Of a stretch of DNA of 50,125 nt, positions 47,640 to 50,125 are shown piece by piece. This DNA comes from Methanobacterium sp. PtaB.Bin024 (GTDB lineage Archaea; Methanobacteriota; Methanobacteria; Methanobacteriales; Methanobacteriaceae): NCBI GenBank assembly GCA_002067065.1, contig MVPY01000075.1, forward strand, positions 1 to 50,125, written 5' to 3'. Positions within the stretch are counted from its first letter, which is position 1. Each line of letters opens with the position of its first letter. The notes beneath the pieces are model-generated. The model was given only the letters and a program-made list of their open reading frames with translations, had not been told where the DNA came from and ran no database searches. Made by a program: the position numbers and the translations under genes.

Positions 47640-50125
47640 CTAGCTTCCTTTGAAGAAGAATCCTACTCCAGCTAATGCCAGTACAGAAAGGATTCCAACC
47701 ACAGCGTAAGTACCCCATGGTGTGTCATCAGAGTTGTCTGTTCCAGCTTTGGTTACTTCATAGGCTGATCCACTGTCACTTCCAGAATCACCAGCAGAAT
47801 CACTAGATGTATCTGCAGTGGTTTCAGTAGCAGCATTCACATCAGTACCAGTAGTACCCACAGAACCAGAGGAGAATAAACTACTTCCATCAGATCCAGT
47901 TGAAGTCACAAGCCCAGAACCAGTTGAAGAACCAGTTGAAGAACCCTGGGAAGTTGAACCACCATTTGGAGTTTCAGTACCACCCTGGATTTTTATAAGT
48001 TCTTCTTGGGTACGGAGAGGTAAACTCTTGATATATGCTAGGGAATCAAGTGTTCCGTCGCCTCCAGCTATGATGTTAGCCCACTCTTCATCGGTTACCC
48101 AAGTGTCTACACTCAAGGTTATTGATGGTGCACGAGTTAGGTTTGGTATATTCGCTAGCGCCTCTTGACACTCTGGTGAGTTCCAATCGTCGTATGCTTG
48201 GAGTACTTTGTAAAGATTTATGTAGTTTTCATAATTGTTACCATCTGAAAATCTTGGGCTGGTCAAATCTAGGATGACTACTCTTCTGGTTTTGGTTGCA
48301 CTGTCATAGACACTGAGAATTCCAACTTCACTACCTGCTGACTTCATTCTCTGGTTGTAGTATGTTCCAGTTCCTGCGGAAACTCCTAAGAGATAGGATA
48401 AAACATCATCTCTGCAGACATCATTGGTGGATATGTATGTATACTGTTCATCTTCGGTTATAGGGAAATTGTCATAGACATAGTCAGTGATCAAGTATCC
48501 TGATGTACTACCACCACAGACGTGATTATGCCATAACCAAGCCATCAGAACATCGTATGGGGGGTCATATGGGAGTACTTGGTCTATGATACATCCTCCA
48601 GCTTTTTCAACCAGTTCCCATTTTGCGGTTGTTTCATTGTAGATGTAGTAGATAGTTTTACTGATGTAAGTTCCATCTTTTACTAAAGTGAACTGGAAGT
48701 ATAAGTCGTTGAATCTTGCATTGTGTACTGGTAGTAGGGTTGCTCTGGAAAGTCTGGAACCTAAAACCTCATAGATACCATCCATAGTCATGTCCATTAC
48801 CTGTTCATTGACACGTACGTAACCTGCACTGGTGAAGACTGTAAGGTCAGAGTCATCTTTCTCCAGGTCAATGCCGTCTGCTGCAAAGAGTGCAATAGCC
48901 ATGTTTGCAGCATCTATTCCGATCTTTTTGATTTGGTCCTGAGTCAGAGCTCCAGTAGTATATGTGGTGGCAACTTTCTGATCTGCTAGGTTGGTCAAGC
49001 CAAGTCCTAGTATGTAGTCCATATCCAGTCCAAGTGCATCGGTAACTACCTGTTTGGAGTTTACCCCTCCAGTCAGGTTGTTGTGAACTTCCTCAGTTAT
49101 GTTGAAAACATACAGTATCTGAACTAAAGATTCTGGCTCGTTTTCTAACATGTCCACTAACCATGCGTTGAAAACTAATTCTGATGCTATGCCAGAATAT
49201 GCGCTAAATCCTGTTCTTTCTTTGTACAAAGCAAGAACCGCATCTTCATCGAATTGCATTATTATGAGTGTTCCTGTATTGGTTGTTGCGCACCATCGGA
49301 TGAATCCAACCATGTTGTCAGCAGCACCTGAGTCACTGGTATCATATCCTACCCAAGAACGTTTCCCTGGGGTTAAATCTAAGGAATAGATGAATGCATC
49401 ATCATCTGAATTACCAGGCACACTAACTGCCCTGTAACTTGTTGCTTCTAATTCTCCGCTATCTCCATATACCCCTGGAGGGTAATATTTGAGTAGGAGA
49501 GTGATCATTGCCTGTCCACTGATGGTTCCTAGACATACGTGACCGTGGTAGGCTGCCTGTCTTAGGATGTCTGTTGAAAGTCCTTCCTTCCATGCGTTAG
49601 CCAGACTGACGTAACCAAATGCTTTGTCACCTAATGTTGGAGTTATAGTATCATCCCATAAATCTTGGGTTATAGCAGAGAAAGTACCCAAATAAGAGAG
49701 TACCACTGCACCATCAGTATAGGTGTAATATGCGGCAGTCAAAGCATCTCCAATCCTGGTAACGAAACAGAATTCCAGTGGATCTGTTCGAGCTGATTGG
49801 AATGTTAACAGGTTACCCTGACCATAACTGATGGAACCACCTGAACCATTCAAAATACCTTCCAAACAATCTTCGGTAGTTGTATCGTCATTATAGGCTA
49901 AACCAGCAGTGGTTATACATAACACACTATCTGCATTATCAAAGTCCAGTGCATTATCTGCTGCTTCAGTAACCTCACGACCTATCTTATAGTTTGTTGT
50001 GGCTTCCATGTCGAAGGTGGCAGTTCCATAAAATTCTGGATCAGAACTTCCCTGGTTAACTTCCACTTGCTGAGTCTGGTCAACATAACCAGGAGCTCTC
50101 ACAATCACATTAAACAGAGTCCCAT
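47640..50125 (-). CDS. Surface protein with two FmdE-like domains (5' end outside window)
   Basis: At least 828 residues; the frame is open to the window edge, and GTLFNVIVRAPGYVDQTQQV at the visible start is the end of a carboxypeptidase-regulatory-like beta-sandwich, so the true start is further on. Two FmdE-like domains follow: the first has YHGHVCLGTISGQAM, the second WHNHVCGGSTSGYLI with a later Cys in STNDVCRDD. FmdE copurifies with formylmethanofuran dehydrogenase, and its fold binds zinc through Cys/His. Here it is exported: after a Thr/Ser/Gly-rich linker the protein ends AYEVTKAG, a hydrophobic helix and FFFKGS. The same C-terminal plan occurs in all three CobN-like proteins, implying a common sorting or assembly route. 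A surface metal- or tetrapyrrole-binding role is inferred. Confidence 0.8.
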   Translation of the reverse strand, partial: GTLFNVIVRAPGYVDQTQQVEVNQGSSDPEFYGTATFDMEATTNYKIGREVTEAADNALDFDNADSVLCITTAGLAYNDDTTTEDCLEGILNGSGGSISYGQGNLLTFQSARTDPLEFCFVTRIGDALTAAYYTYTDGAVVLSYLGTFSAITQDLWDDTITPTLGDKAFGYVSLANAWKEGLSTDILRQAAYHGHVCLGTISGQAMITLLLKYYPPGVYGDSGELEATSYRAVSVPGNSDDDAFIYSLDLTPGKRSWVGYDTSDSGAADNMVGFIRWCATTNTGTLIIMQFDEDAVLALYKERTGFSAYSGIASELVFNAWLVDMLENEPESLVQILYVFNITEEVHNNLTGGVNSKQVVTDALGLDMDYILGLGLTNLADQKVATTYTTGALTQDQIKKIGIDAANMAIALFAADGIDLEKDDSDLTVFTSAGYVRVNEQVMDMTMDGIYEVLGSRLSRATLLPVHNARFNDLYFQFTLVKDGTYISKTIYYIYNETTAKWELVEKAGGCIIDQVLPYDPPYDVLMAWLWHNHVCGGSTSGYLITDYVYDNFPITEDEQYTYISTNDVCRDDVLSYLLGVSAGTGTYYNQRMKSAGSEVGILSVYDSATKTRRVVILDLTSPRFSDGNNYENYINLYKVLQAYDDWNSPECQEALANIPNLTRAPSITLSVDTWVTDEEWANIIAGGDGTLDSLAYIKSLPLRTQEELIKIQGGTETPNGGSTSQGSSTGSSTGSGLVTSTGSDGSSLFSSGSVGTTGTDVNAATETTADTSSDSAGDSGSDSGSAYEVTKAGTDNSDDTPWGTYAVVGILSVLALAGVGFFFKGS

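Overview
The window looks like the chromosome of a hydrogenotrophic methanogen of the order Methanobacteriales, most likely Methanobacterium or a close relative. The evidence: a separately encoded C-terminal fragment of family-B DNA polymerase (a hallmark of that order), an MtrA-type corrinoid protein, HypE, ribosomal protein S8e, archaeal BRE/TATA promoters of the form CGAAA-nn-TTTATATA, T-rich terminators, strong GGAGGTGA ribosome-binding sites, and very large secreted proteins built from DUF3344, PKD, CARDB and chitobiase-like modules. The DNA is AT-rich and no tRNA, rRNA, IS element or CRISPR array was recognised.

Layout. 1-16200 is mostly housekeeping or miscellaneous: a truncated PEP-synthase/rifampin-phosphotransferase-like protein, a lipocalin-like protein, DUF5654, RDD, hypE, an overlapping alcohol dehydrogenase/sensor kinase pair, rps8e, the PolB C-terminal subunit, a HAD phosphatase, an AAA+ ATPase, a PsbP-sortase fusion, a secreted PIG-L deacetylase, a PfkB kinase and a HisA-like barrel. 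16200-50125 is an accessory region read almost entirely from the minus strand: DUF2162 transporter, ExbB/TolQ-like channel and DUF2149 (ExbD-like); three giant cell-surface CobN/Mg-chelatase-H-like proteins (1387, 1561 and 3964 aa); a feoA-feoA-feoB ferrous iron operon with two small metal-protein candidates; an ACT-ACT-metallo-beta-lactamase protein; a soluble MtrA paralogue; SppA; and a surface protein with two FmdE-like domains.

The most interesting reading is that the accessory region encodes one system: surface-exposed CobN-like proteins acting on an extracellular metallo-tetrapyrrole (haem, cobamide or F430-like), energised by a proton channel pair (ExbB plus DUF2149) and linked to a membrane protein with an intramembrane CPCC motif (DUF2162), with released metal or corrin passed to FeoB and/or the soluble MtrA. 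The CobN + ExbB + DUF2149 + DUF2162 set resembles, from memory, the hmuSTUV part of Bacteroidetes haem-utilisation loci; this is inference. Two shared cis elements support co-regulation: a 25-bp dyad (TTTACTTTAA-N5-TTAAAGTAAA) at the mtrA-like, cobN1 and cobN2 promoters, and a bipartite element shared by the DUF2162 and cobN3 promoters. The feo operon has three perfect TTAGG-N4-CCTAA operators at a 19-bp period.

Limits: all family calls are by eye from motifs, with no database search; start codons were chosen from ribosome-binding sites; the first and last genes run off the window.
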